64,000 nt of DNA, taken from contig CALSOU010000012.1 in assembly GCA_943788055.1 (NCBI GenBank), positions 124,001 to 188,000 of the forward strand, read 5' to 3'. The notes under the pieces are model-generated. The model saw nothing but the letters and a program-made list of their open reading frames with translations. It was not told the origin of the DNA and made no database searches. Positions 19,022-29,506 of the stretch are shown here, piece after piece. Origin of the DNA: an uncultured Saprospiraceae bacterium (GTDB lineage: Bacteria; Bacteroidota; Bacteroidia; Chitinophagales; Saprospiraceae). Both the position numbers and the translations under genes were made by a program. Each line of letters starts with the position of its first letter. The stretch's first letter is position 1.

Positions 19022-21862
19022 ATGTTTACATTTGAACAACGGCATATTGGTATTTCTGAAGAAGAATTGACGGAAATGCTAAAAGTAGTCAACGCTGGTA
19101 GCCTTGACGAATTGATCGATCAAACTGTTCCTAATGATATCAAGAGGACTTCAGAAATGAACGTTCCTCCGGCATTAAGTGAATATGAGTACCATCGAAT
19201 GCTTGCTAAGATTGCAGCAAAGAATAAAGAGTATCGTTCATACATCGGTCGAGGATATTCAGGGACAATTACTCCTGCAGTAATATCTAGAAATATTTTT
19301 CAGAATCCAGGTTGGTACACGCAGTATACACCTTATCAAGCAGAAATAGCACAAGGTCGATTAGAAGCACTATTGAACTACCAAACAATGGTTTCAGACC
19401 TTACTGGAATGCCTATAGCAAATGCTTCACTTTTGGATGAAGCTACAGCTGCAGCGGAGGCGATGACTATGTTTTATGCTCAAAAGAATAAAAGAGCGAA
19501 GAACAACCCTGCCTCGAAGTTTTTCGTCGACAATCATGTATACGATCACACAGTTGCTGTACTTGAGACTAGAGCTACCCCCCTAAACATCGAAATCGTA
19601 AGAGGTGACTGGAAAGCAGTGGATCTAGATGGGACAGAATATTGTGGAGTGTTGGTCCAATTTCCAAATACTACTGGTGAGGTCGAAGACTACAAAACAT
19701 GGTTTGACGACTTAAAGGAAAAGAATATATTTATTACTGTTGCTGCTGATTTATTGAGTTTAGCTCTATTTACGCCTCCAGGAGAAATCGGTGCCCACGC
19801 TGTTGTAGGAAATACACAACGATTTGGTGTACCTATGGGATATGGTGGTCCGCACGCTGCATATTTTGCAACCTTAGAGAATTTTAAGCGACAGATCCCA
19901 GGCAGAATCATCGGATTATCAGTTGATTCACAAGGAGAAAGAGCATTAAGAATGGCTCTACAGACTCGAGAGCAGCATATTAGAAGAGAGAAAGCAACTT
20001 CAAACATTTGTACAGCGCAAGCACTACTTGCAATAATGGCAGGTATGTATGCTGTTTATCACGGACCAAAGGGAATACAGTCTATCGCTCAGTCCATCCA
20101 AAGCAAGTCAAATACTTTAGTGAATGGGTTGAAGAAAGGTGGCTATAATGTCACTAACAAGCACTTTTTTGATACAATCACAGTAGAAATTGGAAGTCAA
20201 AAGATTCAAGACTTGAAGCCAAAAGCCTTAAATCTTGGGATAAATTTCTTCTACGGGGAAGACTACGTGAGAATTTCACTAGACGAGACTGTGTCAGATA
20301 CTGATCTTCAAGATGTGGCATCCGTTTTTGGCTTAGAAATTACTTTCGACGAAAGTCTTCCATCTAATCCGGTTCCAAGATCTTCCGATTTCCTTACTCA
20401 TGAAGTGTTTAATAGCTATCATACTGAAACTAATATGATGCGCTATATTAAGCGTTTAGAAAATAAAGATTTGTCATTGACTCATTCAATGATTGCCTTA
20501 GGTTCGTGTACAATGAAACTTAATGCGGCCGCTGAGCTTATGCCTGTTTCTTGGCCAGAATTTGCAAATATTCACCCGTTTGTTCCCGTCGATCAAGCGG
20601 AAGGCTATTTACAAATGATCAGTGAGCTAGAAGATTATCTGAGCGATATTACTGGTTTTGCAGCTTGCTCGTTGCAACCGAATTCAGGAGCGCAAGGGGA
20701 GTATTCTGGACTGTTGACGATAATGGCTTATCACAAAGCTAACAATGGAAGTCACAGAGATAAGATTTTGATTCCTACTTCAGCACACGGTACAAACCCA
20801 GCGTCAGCAGTAATGGCGGGAACTAAAGTTGTACTAGTGAAATGTGATGACGAAGGCAATATTGATGTGGAAGATCTCAGAGAGCAATGCAAAAAGCACT
20901 CTGAGACACTAGCAGGATTGATGATCACATATCCATCTACACATGGTGTGTTTGAAACTGCGATCAAGGAGATTTGCCAGATTATCCACGATAATGGTGG
21001 ATTGGTGTACATGGATGGTGCCAATATGAATGCTCAGGTAGGTTTGACGAGTCCTGGACATATTGATGCGGATGTCTGTCACCTTAACTTACACAAGACA
21101 TTTGCTATACCACATGGTGGTGGCGGCCCAGGAATGGGACCAATCTGTGTAAATGAAAGATTGAAGCCTTACCTTCCTTCACATCCGATATTGGGTAATG
21201 TAGACGGTATTAGAGCTGGAGCTGTTTCTGCTGCACCATATGGAAGTGCTTCTATTCTGTTGATTTCTTATGGATATATAAGAATGTTGGGTCATAAAGG
21301 AATGCTTAATTCTACAAAGTATGCAATCTTGAATGCTAATTACATGAAAAGTATACTCGAAACAAAGTATGACATTCTATATACAGGAGAAAAGGGTAGG
21401 TCAGCACATGAGTTAATTCTTGATTTGAGAAAGTTCAAAGCCCTTGATATTTCAGCAGAAGATATCGCAAAGCGACTTATTGATTATGGATTTCACTCTC
21501 CTACTTTATCATTTCCGGTAGCTGGAACTTTGATGATCGAACCTACAGAGAGTGAAAGTAAAGATGAACTTGACAGATTCTGTGAAGCTATGCTTTCAAT
21601 ACATGATGAAATTGATGAAATCGCAAGAGGTGAGGCTGATGCTGAGAATAATGTGCTACATAATGCACCTCATAGTCTTGCTTTATTAACTAAGAATAAA
21701 TGGGATTTCCCTTACAGCCGTGAGAAAGCTGCTTATCCATTGCCATATCTTAAGTTAGGATCTAAATTCTGGAGTAGTGTTGGACGAGTTGATAATGCAT
21801 TTGGCGATAGGAACCTAATCTGTACTTGTCCGCCTATTGAGTCTTACGCGACTGAAGAATAG
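19022..21862 (+). CDS. gcvP: Glycine dehydrogenase (decarboxylating), P protein of glycine cleavage
   Basis: 946 residues, the full-length fused (alpha+beta type) form. The pyridoxal-phosphate lysine is Lys692 in NLHKTF, followed by the glycine-rich loop PHGGGGPGMGP. Both halves of the pseudo-dimer are present; the first carries the TPYQAE and GYGGPHAAYF blocks. It decarboxylates glycine and passes the aminomethyl group to lipoyl-GcvH. No gcvT or gcvH lies in the window. Followed by a strong hairpin terminator. Confidence 0.98.
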   Translation: MFTFEQRHIGISEEELTEMLKVVNAGSLDELIDQTVPNDIKRTSEMNVPPALSEYEYHRMLAKIAAKNKEYRSYIGRGYSGTITPAVISRNIFQNPGWYTQYTPYQAEIAQGRLEALLNYQTMVSDLTGMPIANASLLDEATAAAEAMTMFYAQKNKRAKNNPASKFFVDNHVYDHTVAVLETRATPLNIEIVRGDWKAVDLDGTEYCGVLVQFPNTTGEVEDYKTWFDDLKEKNIFITVAADLLSLALFTPPGEIGAHAVVGNTQRFGVPMGYGGPHAAYFATLENFKRQIPGRIIGLSVDSQGERALRMALQTREQHIRREKATSNICTAQALLAIMAGMYAVYHGPKGIQSIAQSIQSKSNTLVNGLKKGGYNVTNKHFFDTITVEIGSQKIQDLKPKALNLGINFFYGEDYVRISLDETVSDTDLQDVASVFGLEITFDESLPSNPVPRSSDFLTHEVFNSYHTETNMMRYIKRLENKDLSLTHSMIALGSCTMKLNAAAELMPVSWPEFANIHPFVPVDQAEGYLQMISELEDYLSDITGFAACSLQPNSGAQGEYSGLLTIMAYHKANNGSHRDKILIPTSAHGTNPASAVMAGTKVVLVKCDDEGNIDVEDLREQCKKHSETLAGLMITYPSTHGVFETAIKEICQIIHDNGGLVYMDGANMNAQVGLTSPGHIDADVCHLNLHKTFAIPHGGGGPGMGPICVNERLKPYLPSHPILGNVDGIRAGAVSAAPYGSASILLISYGYIRMLGHKGMLNSTKYAILNANYMKSILETKYDILYTGEKGRSAHELILDLRKFKALDISAEDIAKRLIDYGFHSPTLSFPVAGTLMIEPTESESKDELDRFCEAMLSIHDEIDEIARGEADAENNVLHNAPHSLALLTKNKWDFPYSREKAAYPLPYLKLGSKFWSSVGRVDNAFGDRNLICTCPPIESYATEE

Positions 21863-21896
21863 AAATGTTTTACATTTCTGATAAATAGTAAATTTG

Positions 21897-21930
21897 AAAG
21901 CCAGTTTGCAGTTGTAAGCTGGCTTTTTTT
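21897..21930 (+). terminator. Intrinsic terminator of gcvP
   Basis: AAAGCCAG and CTGGCTTT arms around a ~14-base loop, then a run of T. Lies 35 bases after the gcvP stop. Confidence 0.85.
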
Positions 21931-22027
21931 GAATTAGTTTAAGTAACTCTATTTAAAAAACTACTCGGAGCAATTCTTCGCTGTAGCTAAGACTACTAAG
22001 GTAGTTTACTTGTGAAATTGAAATAAA

Positions 22028-22061
22028 AAAGGCTTTCAGAGTTATGTTTCTGAAAGCCTTT
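22028..22061. terminator. Bidirectional terminator between gcvP and the metalloprotease gene
   Basis: Perfect 13-bp arms AAAGGCTTTCAGA / TCTGAAAGCCTTT with an 8-base loop. On the minus strand it is followed by a T run, so it mainly serves the convergent metalloprotease gene ending at 22091. Confidence 0.85.
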
Positions 22062-22090
22062 CTTACTTTTTATAACAATAAAGCTATCCT

Positions 22091-25000
22091 TTACTGTATC
22101 GATACTTTGTAGACTTTACTACTCTCATCGACAATCACTCTGAAGAAGTAGTTTCCTTTCGGATATGATTGCATATCCATAGAAATCGAATTTGTTGATT
22201 TATATGTTTCTTGAGCAATTACCTGCCCTAGGACGTCTGTAACTTGCAGTGAAAAAGATGGAACGTCTAGATTATTAATCTGAACGTTGACTAAGTCTTT
22301 TGAAGGATTAGGAAATATTGCCACATCGTATGCAAAATCTTCAGTCTCACCAACACCATTTGCGATATCTAGTTCGATTTCGAATGTAGTTAAATCAACC
22401 CATCCACCTTCGCCATCGTCTACAACAAAAACGAATTTATCTACAACAGGACCACCATCAGCTCCACTTTCATAGAAAATGTCATTTCCATTCAAGTCCG
22501 CTTGTGTAAAAGTTGAGCCAACTTCCAAGACATCTTGAAATAGTAGTAGGTTTCCATATTGAGGAGCCTCGACCATCGTGTAAATCAATTCATCTGCGTC
22601 AGAATCGTCATCTCCAACTAGCAATCTACCTTGATTAATCAGTCGAATTTGATTTGGACCGGTTTTTAGACCTGTATTCGTTACTAAGTAAGGAGCACTT
22701 AATGAAGCGTTTGAGCAAATGTCCAAAACGTACTCATTCACTTTTCCACCATTTCCAGAAGCAGAGTCATCAATTTTAAGGACCCATGTTCCTATCAGAT
22801 CTTCACCGTTGAACACACTAAGGTCTCCTTCTGGATTAAACATTGTTCCGTTTGTGATCGGACACTGAATGTCAATCGGCGACTCACTGTCAAAACCACC
22901 ATTAAAACTGGTGGCACCTGCACATCTTTTATCGAATAAGACGACTTCAGTTCCAGCAGGGCTAACAAGGGTAGCAGTCAATTCTTTAAAGTTGTTGTGC
23001 GTGCCTCTTAATCTTCTAACATTAATATCTGAAACCTGACCTCCTGTCACAACGACTGAGTTTAATTCCGTAGTTGGTGTTCCAGAACTCGGTAAGTTGA
23101 TAGGAACAGTATTTTCCTCATATTCTCTACAGCTAAGAGCTTCCGTAGCAAACGTTGAAAGTGCGGTAGTGAAACCTACTCCACATCTATTTACTCCAGT
23201 TACTCTCCAGAAATATACTTTGTTTTTAAACAATGGCTCATCTGTTGTAAACGAATTGCTTGTAAGGTCGTCTTCATATACATTTGTATCTCCATTTCCA
23301 GAAAATGAAGGATCATCACTTAATTCGAAAATATAGCTCTCAGCATCATTATCCAGAGCCCATTCGAATAATGGAGAAGCCGGTATTGAACTTTCACCTT
23401 TTGCAGGATATACAACCGCTAGGTCAGAGTAATCACTGCTTGTCATATCAATTTTAGTATTAAACAACACAGTATCTTCTCCAGCAACGCCTCGTATTTG
23501 TATCTCGTAAACTCCAGATTCAACTACATTATCTCCGTTGATCACAAGTTCTGTAATTTCGCCAGGTTGGATGTTGTTACTAGTAAAACTTGCTACCGCT
23601 CCCGCTGGTAAACCTTCTAAAACTTCGAATTCAATACTTTCGCTATATCCTAAATACTGTTCGGTCGAAATTTCTACGATTGCATCGTTGGGCAAACAAA
23701 CTTGTTGGTATCCTGGGTTCGCTACAGCAGAATATCCTGCTTCAGTAGCTTCTGATATCTTGAAATTAGTATTGCTGATATCCAAGAAGATATTATCCGC
23801 TGAACGTACCATAATACGCGCAAAAGAAGTAATAGAATTTGGTATTACTACCTCCTCGATACCATCATTCTCAGTAAATGATTTAAGTACTTTTGGATAT
23901 GTCAAACCACCGTCCGTGGATAGTAGTATCGTTACATATTGAGAATTCACTAAACCTTGATCGGTATTGGCTACGTCCCATTCAATATTATATTTCTGTC
24001 CAGCAACGAAATCCTCAGTTGAATTTGGATACATTACTAAGAATGGCCCAGCTGTTGTTGTTGAGAAGAATTGTACTTCTTCCCAATCACTTCCTCCAGC
24101 CTCGTCATTATTATCTCTGACAGTTAATCTGAAGTTAAATTCTCTATCGTAAAATGGTAGCACTTCAGTCTTGTCGTACTGATTCTGTAAAATTTTCGTT
24201 AATGCGGGCAAGAATCTTTCAGGGGTTTCATTAGGAACTTCTGAAACAAATTGTGGTGCTTCTAGAACAGGTTCTCCTGGTATTGTCAATGGACCTATAT
24301 CAAACTGTTCCCAAGAATAAGTTAGAGCATCATTTTCCGCATCTTCAGCTGTAGCCTCTAACAACAAAGGCGTTGAAATTGGAACGTAGAATCCATCCGT
24401 ATAAGGAAGTGTGATTACTGGGTGTGTGTTTGAAGTTTCAATATAACTTGCACATTGGTCTCCATTTCCTTCCTGTGAGAAATTCACCATTCTCATCACA
24501 CTATGACCATGAAAGTAAGGATAAGGAGCATCTGCAACATTCAATGCTTGACCACACCCACCTGCATAAGACATAATAGTATGACCACTACCAGGCTCGT
24601 ATCCAGATGATGTTGATTCGTTTTCACCATCACAGTGATTGAATGTATGTGGAGCACTGAACTGATGACCCATTTCATGACAAGCTACTCTAATTGATAT
24701 CAAGTCGATATTTGAGCTGTAATGACATGTAACACCGTTCCCTTTACCAGCTCCACAGACACTTGAAAGGGAAGCAATACCTCCTACATCAGAACATCCT
24801 ACAGTATATACGTGACCAATATCAAAACTACCAAATCCAATTATTTGACTTACAGCGGCAGTATTTTGTCCAATTAGTTCTGCTCCTTGTGTTGGATTTT
24901 GATAAGGATCTGTCGCTCCATTTAGGTGCATTAATTTATCATTGTCTTCGACAAGTACCATCCGTATAGCTACTTCGTACTCAAAAATCTCATTGATTTT

Positions 25001-25738
25001 CGAGACCGATTGATTAACTGCAGCTAAAGCAGATTCTACTGTACCCCCTTTTACAGTTCCCCATTCTCCCGTACAAGCAATTGCACATCTGTATGTTCTT
25101 AGAGTTACTTCACCTTCGGGTGTTCGCGTTCTAATTTGCGCACTCTCTGCTTCAATATTATCTAGATCAAATTCTTCCAAGTATTTTTCAGACTCCGTTC
25201 CACTTACACCGCAAGCAGGAAGAGAAGATTGGTCTTTTGTGTAATTTTTTGTGTAATAAACCGCATACTCGCTATTACTATCGGAAGAATATCTATCGAT
25301 ATAGAATCTTCCTTCCGGAGTATTTATACTTGCATGGAAACCGCTGATGCTTACTCCAATTCTACCTTGTAATTTCGGATTATCTATACCGATTACTTTG
25401 TAGTTTCTCATATTTGGATACTTCGCTTGTAATCCCGGTTCCATAATTGGAGAGTGATACACATGGAATCCTTCGATGTCACCATTGGGCATTGGAAATG
25501 CCACATATTTTCCAGTTTTTTTGCTAAATTCCTCTGGCGTATTCTTTAAAGCCTTCTGAATGTTCTCATAATCCAACTGGAAAAGGCTGTATTCACTTAT
25601 GTAAGGAATGATCTCATCAGGTGTCTGGTTGGATTTCTCTGGACTACTTTGAGACCAGAAATTTTGGGCTTGAAGCCCAAAAGAAATGAAACCCAAGAAT
25701 ACTAATAGGAAACATTGCAAAATTCGTTTGTTAATCAT
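22091..25738 (-). CDS. T9SS-exported reprolysin-like zinc metalloprotease, multidomain
   Basis: 1215 residues. Signal peptide ending SFGLQAQ. After a pro-region comes a metzincin catalytic domain: HEMGHQFSAPH gives zinc ligands H354, H358 and H364 with catalytic E355, and a Met-turn at TIMSYAGG (Met389). Then an FN3/Ig-like region, a proprotein-convertase P-like domain (about 880-1010, with SDINVRRLRGTH and GTWVLKIDD), a cadherin/CSPG-like segment, and a type A T9SS sorting domain over the last ~75 residues (FPNPSKDLVNV, GNYFFRV). Secreted or surface-bound protease; substrate unknown. The catalytic residues are intact. Monocistronic, with its own promoter element and terminator. Confidence 0.9.
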   Translation of the reverse strand: MINKRILQCFLLVFLGFISFGLQAQNFWSQSSPEKSNQTPDEIIPYISEYSLFQLDYENIQKALKNTPEEFSKKTGKYVAFPMPNGDIEGFHVYHSPIMEPGLQAKYPNMRNYKVIGIDNPKLQGRIGVSISGFHASINTPEGRFYIDRYSSDSNSEYAVYYTKNYTKDQSSLPACGVSGTESEKYLEEFDLDNIEAESAQIRTRTPEGEVTLRTYRCAIACTGEWGTVKGGTVESALAAVNQSVSKINEIFEYEVAIRMVLVEDNDKLMHLNGATDPYQNPTQGAELIGQNTAAVSQIIGFGSFDIGHVYTVGCSDVGGIASLSSVCGAGKGNGVTCHYSSNIDLISIRVACHEMGHQFSAPHTFNHCDGENESTSSGYEPGSGHTIMSYAGGCGQALNVADAPYPYFHGHSVMRMVNFSQEGNGDQCASYIETSNTHPVITLPYTDGFYVPISTPLLLEATAEDAENDALTYSWEQFDIGPLTIPGEPVLEAPQFVSEVPNETPERFLPALTKILQNQYDKTEVLPFYDREFNFRLTVRDNNDEAGGSDWEEVQFFSTTTAGPFLVMYPNSTEDFVAGQKYNIEWDVANTDQGLVNSQYVTILLSTDGGLTYPKVLKSFTENDGIEEVVIPNSITSFARIMVRSADNIFLDISNTNFKISEATEAGYSAVANPGYQQVCLPNDAIVEISTEQYLGYSESIEFEVLEGLPAGAVASFTSNNIQPGEITELVINGDNVVESGVYEIQIRGVAGEDTVLFNTKIDMTSSDYSDLAVVYPAKGESSIPASPLFEWALDNDAESYIFELSDDPSFSGNGDTNVYEDDLTSNSFTTDEPLFKNKVYFWRVTGVNRCGVGFTTALSTFATEALSCREYEENTVPINLPSSGTPTTELNSVVVTGGQVSDINVRRLRGTHNNFKELTATLVSPAGTEVVLFDKRCAGATSFNGGFDSESPIDIQCPITNGTMFNPEGDLSVFNGEDLIGTWVLKIDDSASGNGGKVNEYVLDICSNASLSAPYLVTNTGLKTGPNQIRLINQGRLLVGDDDSDADELIYTMVEAPQYGNLLLFQDVLEVGSTFTQADLNGNDIFYESGADGGPVVDKFVFVVDDGEGGWVDLTTFEIELDIANGVGETEDFAYDVAIFPNPSKDLVNVQINNLDVPSFSLQVTDVLGQVIAQETYKSTNSISMDMQSYPKGNYFFRVIVDESSKVYKVSIQ

Positions 25739-26041
25739 ATGCTATATTTTTAAAGATAGATTTATTACATAGTAGTTTGCGATAGCACAAACTCGATTCC
25801 AAATATAAGGTTTCGCAAGGCATTTAGTTTACTGAATAGCTCCCATAATCTTGTATCCTTCCCGACTTATCAAGTTAGATACTTGTAAAAAAAGGTAGGG
25901 CTTACAGAAAGATAGGCCTTGCTGGTAAGAATACAATAAATAAATGCTAGGCCAAGATTTTCTGCCGCTTTATGGATTAACGGGATGATTTCTATGACAA
26001 AACAAGCTGATCGAGGAGATGATTGGAGTTGCAAAAGTTGC
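25739..26041. other. Intergenic, 303 bases
   Basis: Holds the metalloprotease promoter element. I see no gene, RNA or clear terminator in the rest; short frames here lack coding character. Confidence 0.6.
25800..25807 (-). promoter_or_regulatory. -7 promoter element (TATATTTG) of the metalloprotease gene
   Basis: TAnnTTTG on the minus strand, 61 bases before the start codon. No clear -33 TTTG partner at the usual spacing. Confidence 0.4.
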
Positions 26042-29000
26042 TTAGAAAGTCGCTCGAATTTGAGCACTTCCTATATGTACGGTCCTGATATCAGGTGTTT
26101 TCCTTCCGTTATAATTAATACTGAGGTCGAAGTTATTAATCAGACGTTTTGTAAAGCGTAATTCCCATAAAAAGTTCTTTCCATTACGAAGCCCTTCTAA
26201 CATGATTAGCTCTATGGTAGGGTTATCTGAGGATTGATAAAGTATGCGATTGTAACGCAAACTAGCGTCAATTCTAAACTTTGATTTTCCTGCATATCCT
26301 ACACTAGTTTCAAGATCAATAAATTGAGCTCGTTCATCTCCGAGTAAATTATTTTTGCCACCGTAACTACTTGCTAATCGGTATTGGAGGTTTTGCTTTA
26401 GTCTATATTCTAGACCTGCTGTACTTTCCCAACCAGAAATGTAATAATCATTATTTGGGAAATTAACGTTTCTATTACCTCGATTTTTACTAGCTACTTC
26501 TATTTCAACATCAGCTTTCTTCTGAATATTTATTCGACCTCTTAGACTGATCTGTTCATCGTTTCGAATATCATTACCTGTAGTTAGTAAGATGCTGGAA
26601 TTGTTGAGCAGATAGTTCAATTGAATATCATAAGCAGGGTTTCCTCTATTCCAAAATAGATTTTGATTTACACTTGATAAGAAACTTACAAGTTGTGGGT
26701 TTTGATCGTCAATTCCGAAGAATTCAAAGGTGGGAAAGCCGTCATCTTGCAAGTCTTTTCTGCTGAGTTTCCAACTAGTTTGAGAGGAAAGTGGAGACAA
26801 GAATTTTTTCCATTTAATCTTGCTGATTTTCCATTTGATCGGTTCTATTCGCAGTGTTTGAAGATAGTCTTGCTGATATACTTGGATAAATTCGTTATTG
26901 AATAAGCTTACTTGGATGAAGTTACCTTGGTCAGCGAACGGAGCAGGTTGAAATTCATTCTTTTCCTTCACACCATCGCCATCATCTAGCCATATGAAAT
27001 TACCTTCTCCTGGAGCAACTTCTCTATAGTTAAATTCTCGCTGTGGTTCTTGTCCTGTATTGAAGTTGAAATTACTAACACCTCGCACAATTCCATTCCA
27101 GAGACTATACTGGTAATCCAGTCCTCCAAGTAAGTTCACCGCATCTTTTACGTCACTTCGCAAATTTTGATCAACCTGTAACCGGCGGTAATTTACAGTA
27201 AAATTGACTGATTGGGTCTTACCTTGCCATTCCAAATTTGAACCATAATTGCCTGCATTACCGTATGTTGCTAAGATATCTTCAGAGGCGATCCGGTCAA
27301 ATCTTTTTGAGTAATATACAGATCCTTTTATTGGTCTTGAGTCGTCTGTTTTGATGTATGCTTTGATAACATCGTAGGCATTACTGATTGCAAGTAAGCT
27401 GTCAGCTATAATGTCATTTCTTGCGTTAAGCTCGCCATCATATTCGATGCCAGTATGAATTTGTTGTAAGAAATCCCAGCGTTTTTCTATACTTCCTCTC
27501 GGTCTCAAAAACTGGGTGGAAATGGTGCTAGATGAACTGCTAAGAAAACTACTATTTGTCTTGAATTGAATTCCTTTGAAATATAAACTACTTAAAATAT
27601 TATGTCTATTTCCTTGATAAATTGTGCCTCTTCTGAAGGTACTAAATTCATACAGAAAAGTGTTCTGTTTTCCTGGACATATGTCACATTTTTCACGCCA
27701 ATTGATGGATGATCCAGCAAGGATTTCTTGCGCCCTTTCTAGATTTTGATCTAGGTTCCAATCTCTTATGAATTCAGCGTTTCGATAGGGATTTAAGAAG
27801 CGAAAATCTGTTGAAAGTAATTCAGCGTAGGCTCCAAGTTTAACGCTATGATTGCTTTTGCTGCCTATTTCAAGATTATGTCCCCAGTCTAGTCTACCAG
27901 CCAGACCTAAATCGTCTGCAGCATCTACATTTGAGAAGAGATTTCTATCGAAGTTACTTAACGAAACTTCAGCCGTAACTTCGCCATTTTTACTGTAGTT
28001 GAACCTGTCAGACAGACTGTACATCTGCTTGCTTTCTGGAGGTAGAAGTTTGCGTATGGGCAAGTATCTTCCATTTCCTTCTCCGACATATTCATACACC
28101 CTTCCATTTGTGTTAACATCTGCAGCAATATTGTAACTCCCATTATTGCTTCCCAAATCCGTAAAGAAAGCCTGATATTGAGCTAATGCCGGATCGGTTG
28201 AGTAATCTAAAATGCTATCGCCATCTGGGCTTATCTCCAATTGGTAGAATATGTCAGAAGGGTCGTATTCAGTATTAAGGAATATTGCTGATTGAAACTG
28301 GGTACTTGTTTGATCTCCAACCTCCGCTAAGAACTCTCTATCTTCTGCTGTCAGTTCAAACAATCCAGCTGAATTTTTCTGATCACCTTCTTGATATAAA
28401 CGTAAGGCAATTTCATGCTTACTTAGCTTCCAGTCTGCATTTGCGGTAGTTATTGTTCGTGCGTAATTTTGAGCTAGATATTCAAATTCTACAATAACTC
28501 TTATATCTTTTGTTATAGGTCGTTTCTCTGTAAACTGAAGTTCCGCTCGATCGTACAAAATAATATAGTCTTGGGTTTCTCCTCGAACAAGTAACTCTCC
28601 GTCTATATATATCTTTTCGGTACCGCTTTGGACGATTATAAATTGTTCATTATCTGCTCCTTGTAACTTATATGGCCCTTGGTTTCCTTCAGTAATATCA
28701 AGGATTTGTCTAGAAAATTTTCCTCCAGATATTGCAAAGGAGCCATTAACAGAGAGCTTTCCAGTTTGATTTGATATATCTGTATTCGAATACTGTATTC
28801 CTTTTAGTTTTTTTGAGTAGTTCAAAAAGTGTCCCGTTGGTCGCTCTAATCGAAAATCACCTGCTACCAGTTTCTGTTCGTTCTTTGATAATTCAATAAA
28901 AACCTGATCAAATTCTCGGAGTTGCTGTGTAGTTCCTTCCGCTTGAATAGGGATGTTAGCATCGGAGAGAACTGCACGGATTCCAATGTTATTTCCGATC

Positions 29001-29506
29001 TGTCCACCAAGCTGCATGTTGAATGTTGAGTTCAAAACTAAAGATTGACTATTTCCAGCTGTAAGACCTCTACCGAAAGAGCCATTATAATTTAAGCCTC
29101 GAGGCAAAAGAGCGGTGTTTTCCTCCGACTTGGGAATGTCTAGGGAGATATAGACAACTTTATTTTCAATGCCTGTTTTGTAGCTGCGACCAATACTATC
29201 AGGGTAGTTATCTGCATAGTAACGGTATCTAGCGACGTAGAAGGAATCGTTGCTTGTTGTAGAGTCAATGAGTAAGGCAATCAATTGATTACTGCTGTCA
29301 ATTCGAAATGCTACATTACGTCTGCTTGGAAATCCTTTTATTTCCAGACTGCCAGGGATGTAAAATGCTTCGCTTAGAGAAAAATTTGTACGAAAACCTG
29401 TTAGCGTATCACTTTTTACTCGCGCTATTGTATCGGATTGTGATAACCCATTTGCTGCATAGATTAAACACAAAATAAAAACTAAAGTAAAATTACTCTT
29501 TATCAC
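26042..29506 (-). CDS. Large outer-membrane beta-barrel-like protein of unknown function
   Basis: 1154 residues, signal peptide ending NGLSQ. The body is rich in alternating polar/aromatic strands and the chain ends in Phe (IRATF), as expected for an outer-membrane barrel handled by the BAM machinery. An N-terminal block (about 140-215: GSFGRGLTAGN, SDANIPIQAEGTTQQLREFD, GDFRLERP) recalls segments of SprA and related Bacteroidota outer-membrane proteins, but the chain is half the length of SprA. A later motif, FIWLDDGDGVKEKNEFQP, looks like a calcium-type loop. A CxxCPGK pair is also present. Between two T9SS-cargo genes; role unassigned. Confidence 0.75.
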   Translation of the reverse strand: MIKSNFTLVFILCLIYAANGLSQSDTIARVKSDTLTGFRTNFSLSEAFYIPGSLEIKGFPSRRNVAFRIDSSNQLIALLIDSTTSNDSFYVARYRYYADNYPDSIGRSYKTGIENKVVYISLDIPKSEENTALLPRGLNYNGSFGRGLTAGNSQSLVLNSTFNMQLGGQIGNNIGIRAVLSDANIPIQAEGTTQQLREFDQVFIELSKNEQKLVAGDFRLERPTGHFLNYSKKLKGIQYSNTDISNQTGKLSVNGSFAISGGKFSRQILDITEGNQGPYKLQGADNEQFIIVQSGTEKIYIDGELLVRGETQDYIILYDRAELQFTEKRPITKDIRVIVEFEYLAQNYARTITTANADWKLSKHEIALRLYQEGDQKNSAGLFELTAEDREFLAEVGDQTSTQFQSAIFLNTEYDPSDIFYQLEISPDGDSILDYSTDPALAQYQAFFTDLGSNNGSYNIAADVNTNGRVYEYVGEGNGRYLPIRKLLPPESKQMYSLSDRFNYSKNGEVTAEVSLSNFDRNLFSNVDAADDLGLAGRLDWGHNLEIGSKSNHSVKLGAYAELLSTDFRFLNPYRNAEFIRDWNLDQNLERAQEILAGSSINWREKCDICPGKQNTFLYEFSTFRRGTIYQGNRHNILSSLYFKGIQFKTNSSFLSSSSSTISTQFLRPRGSIEKRWDFLQQIHTGIEYDGELNARNDIIADSLLAISNAYDVIKAYIKTDDSRPIKGSVYYSKRFDRIASEDILATYGNAGNYGSNLEWQGKTQSVNFTVNYRRLQVDQNLRSDVKDAVNLLGGLDYQYSLWNGIVRGVSNFNFNTGQEPQREFNYREVAPGEGNFIWLDDGDGVKEKNEFQPAPFADQGNFIQVSLFNNEFIQVYQQDYLQTLRIEPIKWKISKIKWKKFLSPLSSQTSWKLSRKDLQDDGFPTFEFFGIDDQNPQLVSFLSSVNQNLFWNRGNPAYDIQLNYLLNNSSILLTTGNDIRNDEQISLRGRINIQKKADVEIEVASKNRGNRNVNFPNNDYYISGWESTAGLEYRLKQNLQYRLASSYGGKNNLLGDERAQFIDLETSVGYAGKSKFRIDASLRYNRILYQSSDNPTIELIMLEGLRNGKNFLWELRFTKRLINNFDLSINYNGRKTPDIRTVHIGSAQIRATF

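Noticed and set aside
25870-26067. 65-codon minus-strand frame between the barrel protein and metalloprotease genes
   Set aside because: Starts inside the end of the barrel-protein gene and has no coding character.
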